Of a DNA stretch of 64,000 bases, positions 1 through 9,069 are shown piece after piece (the stretch's first letter is position 1; each line of letters opens with the position of its first letter). Both the position numbers and the translations under genes were made by a program. Origin of the DNA: Haloarcula ordinaria (GTDB lineage Archaea > Halobacteriota > Halobacteria > Halobacteriales > Haloarculaceae). The notes below the pieces were generated by a model. That model did not search any database. It saw nothing but the letters and a program-made list of their open reading frames with translations, and was not told the DNA's origin. Where the stretch lies: assembly GCF_029338275.1 (NCBI RefSeq), contig NZ_CP119789.1, forward strand, positions 1,922,001-1,986,000, read 5' to 3'.

Positions 1-1
1 G

Positions 2-367
2 TTGACGGTCATCACGCGCAAGGCATACGGCGGCGCGTACGACGTCATGGCCTCGAAGCACATCGACGCCGACATGAACTACGCGTGGCCCACCGCCGAA
101 ATCGCCGTGATGGGCCCACAGGGTGCCGTGAACGTCCTCTACGGCGACGAACTGGCCGACGCGGACGACGTCGAGGCCCGCCGCCAGCAGCTCATCGACG
201 AGTACCGCGACGCCTTCGCGAACCCCTACATCGCCGCCAAGCGCGGGTTCGTCGACGACGTTATCGAACCACAAGAGACTCGGCCGCGACTCATCGAAGA
301 CCTCGACCTCCTCCGAGGGAAACGGAAGGACCAACCCGACCGCAAACACGGGAACATCCCACTGTAA
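2..367 (+). CDS. pccB: Acyl-CoA (propionyl/acetyl-CoA) carboxylase carboxyltransferase beta subunit, C-terminal part
   Basis: The reading frame enters from outside the window, so only about the last 121 codons are present. This subunit moves the carboxyl group from carboxybiotin to propionyl- or acetyl-CoA, giving methylmalonyl- or malonyl-CoA. Family signatures are [14 protein letters not shown] near the start, the segment [15 protein letters not shown], and the C-terminal KHGNIPL typical of PccB-type subunits. The stop lies two bases before the ATG of the small pccX-like gene, so the two are surely co-transcribed. The biotin carboxylase/carrier subunit pccA and the biotin ligase birA follow within 3 kb. 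The true start cannot be seen. Confidence 0.93.
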   Translation: MTVITRKAYGGAYDVMASKHIDADMNYAWPTAEIAVMGPQGAVNVLYGDELADADDVEARRQQLIDEYRDAFANPYIAAKRGFVDDVIEPQETRPRLIEDLDLLRGKRKDQPDRKHGNIPL

Positions 368-369
368 CC

Positions 370-678
370 ATGGCCACAGACACAGCACCCGACTCCGCCG
401 ACGTCGACGTCGAGCTCGTCAAAGCGGTCGCGGACGCGCTCCCGGACGCCGCCGACGACGAGGCTGCGGCCATCGCCGTCGCCATCGGGGCGCACATGAC
501 CGACCAGCAGCGGGCCGCGGCGGCCGCGGCCGCCGCCGCGGGCGACGACCCGACCTGGGACGGCAAGGAGTGGACGTTCTCGAAGCGGGTCGCGGACACA
601 CAACGGCGCCACGTCACAGTTCCAGCAGACGCACCGACGGACCCCTGGAGCGCCGCCGGTCGAACCGACCGGATGTAG
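370..678 (+). CDS. pccX: Small accessory subunit of acyl-CoA carboxylase (PccX-like)
   Basis: This 102-residue acidic protein starts at the ATG two bases after the pccB stop. The first half predicts a helix (residues about 12-55) with an Ala run (nine Ala after QQR), followed by a tail with [15 protein letters not shown], which resembles the WxGxxW-type tails of small epsilon/gamma subunits of archaeal and actinobacterial carboxylases. From family knowledge, Haloferax mediterranei has a small third subunit, PccX, encoded directly after pccB and needed for propionyl-CoA carboxylase activity. Position and size match; the sequence match is from memory, so the symbol is an inference. It has no other recognisable domain. 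Confidence 0.75.
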   Translation: MATDTAPDSADVDVELVKAVADALPDAADDEAAAIAVAIGAHMTDQQRAAAAAAAAAGDDPTWDGKEWTFSKRVADTQRRHVTVPADAPTDPWSAAGRTDRM

Positions 679-681
679 AAG

Positions 682-1596
682 CTACCCTGCCTGGTCGGCC
701 AGCCGTTCGGCGAGGGCCGCTGCCTCGTCCCGGACAGTGAGCTCGTTGAGCCACGCTGCCGGGAGGCTCTCCGCCCCGAACCGGGCCCCGGCGACGGCCC
801 CTGCGACGGCGCCGACGGTGTCGGTGTCCCCGCCGTTGTTGACCGCCGTGACGATGGCCTCTTCGGCTGTCTCCGCCAGCAGCGCGTGCCCGACGCCGGC
901 CTCCAGGGTGTCGACGACGTAGGCGGTCACGGGGAGCATCGTCGGGTCCGTCGTGGTCGACGCCTCCCGGAGGGCGACCGTGACAGCCGCGGGCGCGTCG
1001 TCGCTCAGTCGCTCGAGCGCCATCGACACCGGGTCCGCTTCCCCCCGGAGGAAGCCGGCGACGACCAGGTTCAGCGCCGAACACCCGTGGGTACAGCGCG
1101 GGTCCCAGTGGGTCAGTCGCGAGGACGCCACACTCGTCTCGACGAGCGTCTCGGCGTCCGTCGCGTACCGTATCGCCAGTGGTGCACAGCGCATCACGCT
1201 GCCGTTGCCGGCGTTCTGCCCTTCGGGACTCTGCGTCCAGACGTGTTCGGCGGCCTGGTCCCACGGTTCGCCGGTCGCGACGCGGGAGAGCACCCGCCTC
1301 GTCATCCCGCCGATACCCGTCGGGTCGCCCTCGAACCACTCCGCGAACCGCCGGGCGGCGTCGTCCGGATGGAACCCGTCCGACTCCACGAGGCTCCGGG
1401 CGAGACACAGGGCCAGCTCCGTGTCGTCGGTCACCTCACCGGCCGGCAGGCCGTGAATCCCACGGTCTTGCATCTCCGTCAGGCGGCCGTGTTCGCTGGC
1501 GATGCGTGACCGCGGCCACCCTTCGACCGGCCGGCCCAGGGCGTCGCCACACGCCAGTCCGAGCAACGTTCCGCGAGCGCGCGCTGTGATATCCAT
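682..1596 (-). CDS. ADP-ribosylglycohydrolase family protein (DraG/ARH fold)
   Basis: This 304-residue protein has the hallmarks of the family that removes ADP-ribose from proteins or small molecules using a two-metal site: GLACGDALGRPVEGW (about 13-27), the metal-binding TDDTE (56-60), NGSVMRCAPLA in the middle and the C-terminal NNGGDTDTVGAV with the DTD metal ligands (about 257-259). All expected Asp residues are present, so it should be active. It is encoded against the pcc genes, its stop four bases from the pccX stop, and its start faces the pccA promoter. The substrate cannot be told; ADP-ribosyl-serine or -arginine hydrolase or a non-protein substrate are all possible. Confidence 0.9.
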   Translation of the reverse strand: MDITARARGTLLGLACGDALGRPVEGWPRSRIASEHGRLTEMQDRGIHGLPAGEVTDDTELALCLARSLVESDGFHPDDAARRFAEWFEGDPTGIGGMTRRVLSRVATGEPWDQAAEHVWTQSPEGQNAGNGSVMRCAPLAIRYATDAETLVETSVASSRLTHWDPRCTHGCSALNLVVAGFLRGEADPVSMALERLSDDAPAAVTVALREASTTTDPTMLPVTAYVVDTLEAGVGHALLAETAEEAIVTAVNNGGDTDTVGAVAGAVAGARFGAESLPAAWLNELTVRDEAAALAERLADQAG

Positions 1597-1650
1597 AGAG
1601 CGTCCACTCTATACGAGAGACGACGGAGCGACGATATTACAGTTCCGCCT

Positions 1651-1680
1651 AGTTTTATGAGGTGAGTCTCGGTAAGGAGG
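1651..1680 (+). promoter_or_regulatory. pccA promoter and Shine-Dalgarno site
   Basis: A TATA-like AGTTTTATGA (1651-1660) lies about 30 bases before the pccA ATG, and a strong AAGGAGG (1674-1680) sits just 3 bases before that ATG. The spacing would put transcription initiation very near the ribosome site, so either the promoter is elsewhere or the leader is only a few bases long. The divergent ADP-ribosylglycohydrolase gene must use the same 87-base gap. Confidence 0.45.
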
Positions 1681-1683
1681 CAT

Positions 1684-3525
1684 ATGTTCGACAAGGTACT
1701 CGTCGCGAACCGCGGGGAGATCGCGGTACGGGTCATGCGTGCCTGCGAGGAGTTGGGAATCGGGACGGTCGCCGTCTACTCCGAGGCCGACAAGCACTCC
1801 GGCCACGTCAGGTTCGCCGACGAGGCGTACAACGTCGGACCAGCGCGAGCGGCGGACTCTTATCTCGACCAGGACGCCATCGTCGACGCTGCACACCAGG
1901 CCGACGCCGACGCCATCCACCCCGGCTACGGCTTTCTGGCGGAGAACGCGGACTTCGCCCGCAAGGTCGAAGCCGCGGACGGCCTCACCTGGATCGGTCC
2001 GGCCGGCGACGCGATGGAGGCGCTGGGCGAGAAGACGAAGGCCCGGAAGATCATGCAGGAGGCCGACGTGCCCATCGTCCCTGGGACGACCGACCCCGTC
2101 GATGACCCCGACGAGGTCGAGGCGTTCGGCGAGGAACACGGCTTCCCGGTGGCCATCAAAGCCGAAGGCGGTGGCGGTGGCCGCGGGATGAAGATCGTCC
2201 AGAGCCCCGACGAGATAGAAGAGCAGCTCGAATCCGCGAAACGTGAGGGCGAGGCCTACTTCTCGAACGACTCCGTCTACCTCGAACGTTTCCTCGAGAA
2301 CCCGCGCCACATCGAGATCCAGATCATCGCCGACCACGACGGCAACGTCCGCCACCTCGGCGAACGCGACTGTTCGCTCCAGCGCCGCCACCAGAAGGTC
2401 ATCGAGGAGGGGCCTTCACCGGCCCTGTCGGACGAACTCCGCGAGACGATTGGCGAGGCCGCCCGCCGGGGCGTTCGTGAGGCTGACTACTACAACGCCG
2501 GCACCGTCGAGTTCCTCGTCGAGGAGGACACCGACCGCGAACCAGGAGAGGTGCTGGGGCCCGACACGAACTTCTACTTCCTCGAGGTCAACACCCGTAT
2601 CCAGGTCGAACACTGCGTCACCGAGGAGATAACGGGCATCGACATCGTCAAGTGGCAGATCCGGGTCGCCCAGGACGAGAACCTGAGTTTCGCCCAGGAC
2701 GACGTGGCGGTCGACGGCCACGCGATGGAGTTCCGCATCAACGCCGAGAACGCCGCCAAGGACTTCGCCCCGGCCAACAGCGGCTCGCTCGAGGTCTACG
2801 ACCCGCCGGGCGGTATCGGTGTCCGGATGGACGACGCGCTGCGGCAGGGCGACGACCTGGTCACGGACTACGACTCGATGATCGCGAAACTCATCGTCCA
2901 CGGCTCCGACCGCGACGAGGTCATCACGCGCGGGAAACGCGCGCTCGGAGAGTTCGACATCGAGGGCTTCCCGACGGTCATCCCGTTCCACCGCCTGATG
3001 CTCACCGACGAGGTGTTCGTCGGCGGCACGCACACGACGAAGTACCTGGACAACACGCTCGAGAAAGAGCGAATCGAGGCCGCACAGGAGAAGTGGGGCC
3101 ACGACTCTGACTCGGCGGCCGACGAGGACGAGGAGGTCGTCGAACGCGAGTTCACCGTCGAGGTCAACGGCAAGCGCTTCGAGGTCGATCTCGAGGAGCG
3201 CGGCGCCCCGCCAATCAACGTCGGTGACGTCGACGCGGGCGGCACAGACCGTCCGGACCGTCCGGCAGCGGGCGGTGGCGGTGGCGGCGGGTCCGGTGGG
3301 TCCAGCGCGGAAGGTGAGCAGGTCACCGCCGAGATGCAGGGGACTATCCTGGAGGTCAACGTCGACGAAGGCGACGAGGTAGAGGCCGGCGACGTGCTCT
3401 GTGTCCTGGAGGCGATGAAGATGGAGAACGACATCGTCACCGAGCGCAGCGGCACCATCAACGAGGTGGTCATCGGCGAGGGCGAGTCCGTCGACATGGG
3501 CGACCTCATGTTCGTCATCGGCTAA
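1684..3525 (+). CDS. pccA: Acyl-CoA carboxylase alpha subunit: biotin carboxylase plus biotin carboxyl carrier domain
   Basis: This 613-residue two-in-one subunit carboxylates its own biotin using ATP and bicarbonate. In order: biotin carboxylase N-domain ([15 protein letters not shown] at the start), ATP-grasp domain with the glycine loop GGGGGRGMK (162-170), the [16 protein letters not shown] segment, the conserved [15 protein letters not shown] metal region, C-terminal carboxylase domain to about 450, then a linker ending in a long Gly/Ser run (about 530-545) and a carrier domain with EAMKMEN. The biotinylated lysine is about K579. It works with PccB and PccX encoded just upstream and with BirA downstream, which attaches the biotin. 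Full length and intact. Confidence 0.97.
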   Translation: MFDKVLVANRGEIAVRVMRACEELGIGTVAVYSEADKHSGHVRFADEAYNVGPARAADSYLDQDAIVDAAHQADADAIHPGYGFLAENADFARKVEAADGLTWIGPAGDAMEALGEKTKARKIMQEADVPIVPGTTDPVDDPDEVEAFGEEHGFPVAIKAEGGGGGRGMKIVQSPDEIEEQLESAKREGEAYFSNDSVYLERFLENPRHIEIQIIADHDGNVRHLGERDCSLQRRHQKVIEEGPSPALSDELRETIGEAARRGVREADYYNAGTVEFLVEEDTDREPGEVLGPDTNFYFLEVNTRIQVEHCVTEEITGIDIVKWQIRVAQDENLSFAQDDVAVDGHAMEFRINAENAAKDFAPANSGSLEVYDPPGGIGVRMDDALRQGDDLVTDYDSMIAKLIVHGSDRDEVITRGKRALGEFDIEGFPTVIPFHRLMLTDEVFVGGTHTTKYLDNTLEKERIEAAQEKWGHDSDSAADEDEEVVEREFTVEVNGKRFEVDLEERGAPPINVGDVDAGGTDRPDRPAAGGGGGGGSGGSSAEGEQVTAEMQGTILEVNVDEGDEVEAGDVLCVLEAMKMENDIVTERSGTINEVVIGEGESVDMGDLMFVIG

Positions 3526-3557
3526 CTGTTCGGTCGTCGGGTCACTCTCGCCACGCG

Positions 3558-3566
3558 GTTTTTATC
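3558..3566 (+). promoter_or_regulatory. birA TATA box
   Basis: GTTTTTATC centred about 27 bases before the birA ATG in a 63-base gap after pccA. That distance predicts a leaderless mRNA, the usual haloarchaeal arrangement, and there is no Shine-Dalgarno before the ATG. So birA probably has its own promoter although it follows pccA on the same strand. Confidence 0.5.
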
Positions 3567-3588
3567 TCCCCCTGTCGAACCGTCGAGT

Positions 3589-4518
3589 ATGAACGAGACA
3601 CGACACCGGGTTCTGGAGGCGCTGGCCGACGGGCCGGTCTCCGGGCCGGCACTGGCCGAGGCGCTCGGCGTCTCCCGTGCGGCCGTCTGGAAGCACGTCG
3701 AGGGACTGCGCGAGAGCGGATTCGACGTCGAGAGCGGGGACGACGGGTACCGGTTGGCGTCGGTCCCGGAGTTCGGCGGCGCCGCAGTAGCGTACGAGCT
3801 CGGCGCCCCCTTCGAGGTCGAGTACCACGACAGCATCCCGAGCACGAACGCCCGCGCTCGCGACCTGGCTGCCGAGGGAGCGACCGACGTGGTGGTGCTG
3901 GCCGACGAACAGACCGGCGGCCGCGGCCGACTCGACCGCGCGTGGTCGTCGCCGAGCGGCGGCATCTGGCTCTCGTTGCTCTTCCGTCCGGACGCGCCGA
4001 TGGCGCACGCCCCGGTGTTCACGCTCGCCGCAGCCGTCGCCGTCACCCGGGCCGCTCGCGGGGCCGGCGTCGACGCCACCATCAAGTGGCCGAACGACGT
4101 GCTCGTCGACGACCGGAAGCTCGTCGGTATCCTCACCGAGATGGAGGGCGAGGCCGACCGCGTCTCCTGGGTGGTCGTCGGCATCGGTATCAACGCGAAC
4201 GTCGACCCTGCGGCCCTCCCGAGCGACGCCGACCCGACGAGTCTCGAGGCCGAGCGCGGGAGCCCGGTCGACCGGCGGTCATTCACGCAGCGCGTCCTCG
4301 AGGAGTTCGACGCGCTCCGACAGTCGCCCGAGACGGTCGTCGACGCCTGGCGAGAGTACGCGACGACGCTGGGTCGGCGCGTTGGCGTCGAGACACCGAG
4401 TGGCACCGTCGAGGGCGAGGCCGTCGATATCGAGTTCCCCGGCGCGCTCGTCGTCGAGACAGATACCGGCCGGGTGACTATCACGGCCGGCGACTGTGAC
4501 CACCTCCGCCCGGTCTGA
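3589..4518 (+). CDS. birA: Biotin--[acyl-CoA carboxylase] ligase / biotin operon repressor
   Basis: This 309-residue protein makes biotinyl-AMP and transfers biotin to the carrier lysine of PccA. Residues 1-60 form a winged-helix DNA-binding domain (RVLEALADGPVSGPALAEAL, then a recognition helix VSRAAVWKHVEGL), followed by the ligase core with STNARARDLA, the biotinyl-AMP loop GGRGRLDRAW, the lysine-bearing KWPNDVLVDDRKLVGIL and GIGINAN, and a small C-terminal SH3-like domain. The two-domain (class II) form suggests it can also repress biotin or carboxylase genes. Located right after pccA, its likely substrate gene. Confidence 0.95.
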   Translation: MNETRHRVLEALADGPVSGPALAEALGVSRAAVWKHVEGLRESGFDVESGDDGYRLASVPEFGGAAVAYELGAPFEVEYHDSIPSTNARARDLAAEGATDVVVLADEQTGGRGRLDRAWSSPSGGIWLSLLFRPDAPMAHAPVFTLAAAVAVTRAARGAGVDATIKWPNDVLVDDRKLVGILTEMEGEADRVSWVVVGIGINANVDPAALPSDADPTSLEAERGSPVDRRSFTQRVLEEFDALRQSPETVVDAWREYATTLGRRVGVETPSGTVEGEAVDIEFPGALVVETDTGRVTITAGDCDHLRPV

Positions 4519-4553
4519 GCGCCGAACGGGCGGGAGATGCTGTCCGGACTCCG

Positions 4554-5030
4554 TCAGTTCGCGGTTTGCACGGCCGACTCGGGGTCGTCGCGCAGCTTGC
4601 CGCGGCCGACCGGGACCGTGACGACCGGGACGTGTGACCGCCTGATGACGCGTTCGGCGACGCTACCGAGCAGGAGCCGATCGAGCCCGCCGCGGCCGTG
4701 CGTCCCCATGACGATGACGTCACAGTCGGTCTCGACGGCGTACTCCAGTATCTCGTTGGTCGGGTCGCCCTCGACCATCCTGCCCTCGACGACGACCTCC
4801 CGCTCGTCGTACGCTTCCAGTTCGTCGAGCGCCAGCTCGCCCTCCTCCCTGAGCATCTGCGTGAGACCCTCCCACGAGTTGTCGGCCGGTAACGCCGAGA
4901 AACGGCCGGTGTCGACCACGTAGAGACCGTGGACCGTCGCGCCGTGGGTCTTCGCGAGCGAGACGGCGTGCTCGATGACGTGCTCCATCTCCTCCGAGCC
5001 GTCGGTCGGCAGCAGTATCCGGTCGTACAT
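4554..5030 (-). CDS. Universal stress protein, UspA family
   Basis: This 158-residue single-domain protein starts MYDRILLPTDGSEEMEHV, the usual N-terminus of the family; I chose this ATG rather than one 27 bases upstream because the extra residues match nothing. The nucleotide-binding motif appears near the C-terminus as VMGTHGRGGLDRLLLGSVAERV followed by VPVVTVP, so it is of the ATP-binding subclass. Role in stress adaptation is known only generally. It is the last of a leftward run (phosphatase, HD protein, amidohydrolase, Usp) and converges with birA. Confidence 0.93.
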   Translation of the reverse strand: MYDRILLPTDGSEEMEHVIEHAVSLAKTHGATVHGLYVVDTGRFSALPADNSWEGLTQMLREEGELALDELEAYDEREVVVEGRMVEGDPTNEILEYAVETDCDVIVMGTHGRGGLDRLLLGSVAERVIRRSHVPVVTVPVGRGKLRDDPESAVQTAN

Positions 5031-5086
5031 ACGTTCCTGTTGGTCAGGTAACAGCATAGGTGTTTGGTGCGTGGTAGCACACGAGA

Positions 5087-6109
5087 CTACGACTCGGGGA
5101 GGACCACGCGCTTGACGTCACTCGTCCCTGCCCGCCGGACGACTGCCCGGACGGGGTTCTGCGCGCCAGCCAGGTTGTCCGAATTCCCGTCGAGCACGGT
5201 CAGCCGTGCCGGGCGGCCGACTTCGAGGACACCGCAGTCGAGCCCGGCGAGTTCGGCCCCGTTGCCCGTCGCCATGGCCAGGACCTCGTGGGCAGTCAGG
5301 TCGTACAGCTTCGCGGTGAACTCCATCTCGCGGAACATCGAGGGACTGTTGAGGAACACGTTGTCAGTCCCGAGCGCGACTGTCGTCCGCTCGATGAGCT
5401 CCTCGACGGGCGGGAGGCCCACGTCGGTGACGAGGTTCGAGCGGGGACAGACCGCGACGGGCATCCCGCTGTCTTCAACCCGGTTGAGGTGGAGCGGTTC
5501 GGCCTGGACCAGGTGGACGAGGAAGTCGGGGTCCAGGTCGAGCGCCGGGTTGATGTCGGTGGTGTCGACCTCGCCGGCGTGGATGCCGAACAGCTTGTCC
5601 GCGCGCCGGGTCGCGCGCCGCTCGCTGGAGAAGTCGGCGTCGTTGGCGCCGCTGGCACCGAACCCGTCTGCGACTTCGAGGACGTCGACGGACTCCCGAC
5701 CGAGGACGACGCTTTCGAGACGCGAGCCCTCGAGTGCATCGTCCAGTGCACGGACGCCCTCGACGCCGCCCTCGCGGAACTCGACGAACGCGCCGGTCCC
5801 CGACTGCTCCATGTAGTCGAGACTCCGTTCCATGGCCGCCACCAGTTCGCTTCGGTCGGCCTCGCGGAGCAGTCGGTGTTTCAGCCCGTCCGGCGGGGCG
5901 ACGAGTTCCTCGAGACTCAGTCCCTCGCCGGCCTCCTTGGCGATGGAGTCACCGACGTGGGTGTGGGCGTTGACGAACGCCGGGAGGACGATATCGTCGC
6001 TGTACACTTCGTCTTCCTCGATCGCGACGATGCGGTCGTCCTCGACGACGACGCGGCCCTCGACCGCGTCGAACGATGGGCCGCGGAGAATCGTCCCTTC
6101 GAGTATCAT
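5087..6109 (-). CDS. Amidohydrolase / metal-dependent deaminase family protein
   Basis: This 340-residue amidohydrolase-superfamily protein begins MILEGTILRG (chosen start; an upstream GTG-type extension is weak). It has the N-terminal beta-strand domain, the metal ligands FVNAHTHVGDS (HxH), FGIHAGEVD, a histidine-rich stretch LVHLVQAEPLHLNRV, PRSNLV and the catalytic Asp in LGTDNVFLNSP. This order is like guanine/cytosine deaminases and imidazolonepropionase-type enzymes, so hydrolysis or deamination of a cyclic C-N substrate is likely. The substrate is unknown. It follows the HD phosphohydrolase gene with a 20-base gap, which suggests a shared transcript and possibly a shared nucleotide pathway. 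Confidence 0.88.
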   Translation of the reverse strand: MILEGTILRGPSFDAVEGRVVVEDDRIVAIEEDEVYSDDIVLPAFVNAHTHVGDSIAKEAGEGLSLEELVAPPDGLKHRLLREADRSELVAAMERSLDYMEQSGTGAFVEFREGGVEGVRALDDALEGSRLESVVLGRESVDVLEVADGFGASGANDADFSSERRATRRADKLFGIHAGEVDTTDINPALDLDPDFLVHLVQAEPLHLNRVEDSGMPVAVCPRSNLVTDVGLPPVEELIERTTVALGTDNVFLNSPSMFREMEFTAKLYDLTAHEVLAMATGNGAELAGLDCGVLEVGRPARLTVLDGNSDNLAGAQNPVRAVVRRAGTSDVKRVVLPES

Positions 6110-6129
6110 AGCTAGTCCTGAACGGTCGC

Positions 6130-7353
6130 TCAATTAAACTCGTCGAGGGTCGCGTGGATTCCGTGCCGGACGTCCCTGACGCGAGCGCCGTCCATGTCGA
6201 GGCCGAGTTCGCGAACCGCCGCCTCACCGACCCGCTCGCTCTCTGACTCCGGCGCGTAGACCCCGAGTCGCCACTGGTCGTGCTGGGCCGCCCGAATCGC
6301 GTTGACGAGCGTCGACTGTTCGCCGAGGCGGCGCACCTCGCCGTTGACCAGAATCCGGCTCGACGACTCCTTCATCGTCGGCTCGGGCGGCACGTCGAGG
6401 ATGACCGTGTCGGGGTCGACGTTGGCCGCGTCCGCGATGGCGTGTTCCAGAGCGCGGACGTCCCGGAACTCCCCATCGAGGAGGTCGTCGGGGACCGCGG
6501 GACGCTCGGCCCACACCGACCGCTTGTAGAGGTCGCGCTCGCTCAGCCGACGCGCGTATTCGGCGGTCTCTGCACAGCGCCGGAGGCGCACCAGCAGGTC
6601 CTTGTCGTCCCACCGCCGCAGGTCGTCGGCCGTCGAGTTCGTCGCCGCCAGCAGTCGCTCGGTCCCCCGCCGGAGCATCGACTTGGCGATGCGCGCGACG
6701 TGGTGCTGGTACACGGTAGGGTTCATCAACGCGCGTGCGAGCAACAGCGACTCTGCCGTCTGTACGTTCCCCTCGTCGAGCACCAGCTGGCCGTCGACGA
6801 ACCGCAGTTCGCGAACGAGCCGCTCGTGGTCGATGGTGCCGTAGGGGACCCCCGTGTGGTGTGCGTCACGGACGAGGTAGTCCATCCGGTCGACGTCGAG
6901 CTCCCCGGAGACGAGCTGCCCGAGTTCTCCGTCGCCGGCCACCAGGTCGGCGACGCGGTCCGGGTTGAGCCCGTGGTCGGTCAAAACCCGTGCGACGGCC
7001 CCGCGGTCGAGCAGTTCGTGGACGTCGTCGTGGTACTTCCCGGTCTTCCGGTGGACCACGGCCTCGACGTTGTGGCTGTACGGCGAGTGACCGACGTCGT
7101 GGAGGAGTGCCGCTGCACGGACGCGCTCCGCCTGCTGCCCCTCGATACCGAGCTCCGACAGCGCCCGGTCGGCGAGGTGGTACACGCCCAGGGAGTGCTC
7201 GAACCGGGTGTGGTTCGCCGAGGGGTAGACGAGCGTCACCGTCCCCAGCTGCGCGATGTGGCGCAACCGCTGGACCGGCGGTGTCTCCAGCAGGTCGGCA
7301 GCGACGCCCTCGACCGCGATATGGTCGTGGACGCTGTCCTTGATGGTGGTCAT
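6130..7353 (-). CDS. HD-domain metal-dependent phosphohydrolase (dNTPase-like)
   Basis: This 407-residue protein has an N-terminal HD domain with all metal ligands: RFEHSLGVYHL (H53), LLHDVGHSPYSH (H85, D86) and a later DRMDYLVRDAHHTG carrying the second Asp. This layout (RLRxIxQLG, NHTRFEHSLG) is typical of the SAMHD1/YdhJ-like branch, hydrolysing nucleotide phosphates such as dNTPs or related phosphoesters. The C-terminal third (about 280-407) is an accessory helical part. It sits 42 bases after the phosphatase gene and 20 bases before the amidohydrolase, all leftward. Exact substrate not inferable. Confidence 0.9.
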   Translation of the reverse strand: MTTIKDSVHDHIAVEGVAADLLETPPVQRLRHIAQLGTVTLVYPSANHTRFEHSLGVYHLADRALSELGIEGQQAERVRAAALLHDVGHSPYSHNVEAVVHRKTGKYHDDVHELLDRGAVARVLTDHGLNPDRVADLVAGDGELGQLVSGELDVDRMDYLVRDAHHTGVPYGTIDHERLVRELRFVDGQLVLDEGNVQTAESLLLARALMNPTVYQHHVARIAKSMLRRGTERLLAATNSTADDLRRWDDKDLLVRLRRCAETAEYARRLSERDLYKRSVWAERPAVPDDLLDGEFRDVRALEHAIADAANVDPDTVILDVPPEPTMKESSSRILVNGEVRRLGEQSTLVNAIRAAQHDQWRLGVYAPESESERVGEAAVRELGLDMDGARVRDVRHGIHATLDEFN

Positions 7354-7395
7354 TGTCCGGTGCTACGTCGGCCCCGCTGAAAACGATACTGACGG

Positions 7396-7935
7396 TCACC
7401 GTCGCGCGACGGACGCGAGCAAGGCAGTGAGGTCCGCCGGGTCGGCATTTCCCGCCTCGATGGCGTCGGACGGGTCTCGCCCCATCTCTCGGACCGTCTC
7501 GGTGGCCTTCTTGGGCCCGTAGTCCCGGTTGTACACCAGCCAGCCCGCGAGCACCTGTCCGGTCCGGCCGATACCGGCGAGACAGTGGACGACGGTGCGT
7601 TCTTCGGCGTCACGGGCGTTCGCGAGGAAGGGGAGTATCTCGCCGTTCAACTGCTCCGGCGTGGCGAGGTGGTGGTTCGGTATCGGGGCGTGACACACCT
7701 TCGATTCACCGAACGCCGACTGGTACCGAGCAACGTTCAGCCCGGTGGTGTCGAGCTGGCGGCCGGGCATGAGACAGCAGACACGCTCGATGTCACGGGC
7801 TGCCACGTAGTCGAGCCAGTCGTCGACCGCCCGCTCGTGGCCCGCGGCCGTGTGCCAGCCCGGCGCGCAGGCGCCGAAGACGAACGATTCGTCCGGGGCC
7901 GCCGGAGCGAACCGATGTGGGTTCTGTCGCTGCAT
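7396..7935 (-). CDS. Dual-specificity / tyrosine-type protein phosphatase
   Basis: This 179-residue cysteine phosphatase has the complete signature HCLAGIGRTGQ (Cys nucleophile and Arg six residues later) at about residues 110-120, with an upstream general-acid region HAPIPNHHLATPE. I start at the ATG giving MQRQNPHRFAPAAPDESF; the open frame extends much further upstream but that part overlaps the cofD promoter and gene and looks like GC-rich noise. Likely substrates are phosphoproteins or small phosphorylated molecules. First gene of the leftward phosphatase-HD-amidohydrolase-Usp run, divergent from cofD. Confidence 0.87.
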   Translation of the reverse strand: MQRQNPHRFAPAAPDESFVFGACAPGWHTAAGHERAVDDWLDYVAARDIERVCCLMPGRQLDTTGLNVARYQSAFGESKVCHAPIPNHHLATPEQLNGEILPFLANARDAEERTVVHCLAGIGRTGQVLAGWLVYNRDYGPKKATETVREMGRDPSDAIEAGNADPADLTALLASVARR

Positions 7936-8045
7936 GACGGCGATTGTCAATGGTCTTTCAGTCCACCATCTTGAATGTATCCGCTCGGTTCTCAGTGCTG
8001 ATTCTCTCCGGGTCATCTGCGGTCTCGGTGCCCGCCAGGGGCCAC

Positions 8046-8053
8046 GTTTATAC
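8046..8053 (+). promoter_or_regulatory. cofD-operon TATA box
   Basis: GTTTATAC about 27 bases before the cofD ATG, the leaderless spacing. It drives the four overlapping genes cofD to DUF447. The phosphatase gene on the other strand begins about 110 bases away. Confidence 0.55.
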
Positions 8054-8076
8054 AATCGGTCCCCCCACGTCGGCGT

Positions 8077-9069
8077 ATGGTGACGTTCCTCGCCGGCGGG
8101 ACGGGCACGCCGAAACTCCTCGCCGGCGCCGACGACGTGTTCGCGCCGGCCGAGACGACGGTCGTCGCCAACACCGGTGACGACGTCGAACTGGGCGGCC
8201 ACTTGGTCTGTCCCGACCTCGACACGGTCCTCTTCCTCGCAGGCGGCGTCCTCGACCGTGAGACGTGGTGGGGTATCGCCGACGACACTGCCGAGACACA
8301 CGACGAACTCCTCCGTCTGGCCGACGCCGCGGACCTGCCGAGTGGCCCGCAGTATCTCCCCGAAGACCGACAGACCGCCGGGCGTGAAATCGCCCACTGG
8401 CGCCGGTTCTCCGGCGTCGCCGAATTCATGCACATCGGCGACCGCGACCGCGCGGTCCACGTGACCCGAACCTCGCTGCTGGACGCCGGACAGTCACTGA
8501 CCGAGGTCACCCGGACGCTCGCCGAGGCGTTCGACCTCACCAGAACGCTGTTGCCGATGAGCGACGACCCCGTCGCGACCATCGTCCACACCGACGACGG
8601 ACCGATGCACTTCCAGGAGTGGTGGGTCGGACGCGGTGGTGACCCGCCGGTCGATGACGTCGAGTTCAGGGGGGCCGACGCCGCGACAGCGACCAACGCC
8701 GTCTTGGCGGCACTCGATGACCCTGTCGTCGTCGGGCCGTCGAACCCGGTCACGTCGCTCGGACCGATGCTCGCCGTCGAGGGCATCGAGCGCGCCCTCG
8801 CAGACACGCCAGTGGTGGCCGTCTCCCCGTTCGTCGAGGACGAGGTGTTCTCCGGGCCGGCGGCGACGCTGATGACCGGGACCGGCCGCGACCCGAGCAC
8901 GGCGGGCGTCGCCGAGGCCTATCCGTTCGCCGACGCGTTCGTCCTCGACGAGGCCGACGGGACTGCGCTCGACAGGCCGGTCGTCCGGACGGATACGACA
9001 CTCGACACCGAGTCGGACGCCGAACGCGTCGCTCGGGCCGTCGACGCGGTGCTCTCGGAGGTGACCTGA
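8077..9069 (+). CDS. cofD: 2-phospho-L-lactate transferase (coenzyme F420 biosynthesis)
   Basis: This 330-residue CofD moves the phospholactyl (or phosphoenolpyruvyl) group onto the deazaflavin Fo to give F420-0. The start [15 protein letters not shown] is the family's nucleotide-binding opening; further signatures are [13 protein letters not shown], the [12 protein letters not shown] segment and a C-terminal [16 protein letters not shown] helix. Length equals that of archaeal homologues. Its stop overlaps the next gene's ATG (TGATG). F420 is an abundant hydride carrier in haloarchaea. The other F420 genes (cofC, cofE, cofGH) are not in the window. Confidence 0.96.
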   Translation: MVTFLAGGTGTPKLLAGADDVFAPAETTVVANTGDDVELGGHLVCPDLDTVLFLAGGVLDRETWWGIADDTAETHDELLRLADAADLPSGPQYLPEDRQTAGREIAHWRRFSGVAEFMHIGDRDRAVHVTRTSLLDAGQSLTEVTRTLAEAFDLTRTLLPMSDDPVATIVHTDDGPMHFQEWWVGRGGDPPVDDVEFRGADAATATNAVLAALDDPVVVGPSNPVTSLGPMLAVEGIERALADTPVVAVSPFVEDEVFSGPAATLMTGTGRDPSTAGVAEAYPFADAFVLDEADGTALDRPVVRTDTTLDTESDAERVARAVDAVLSEVT

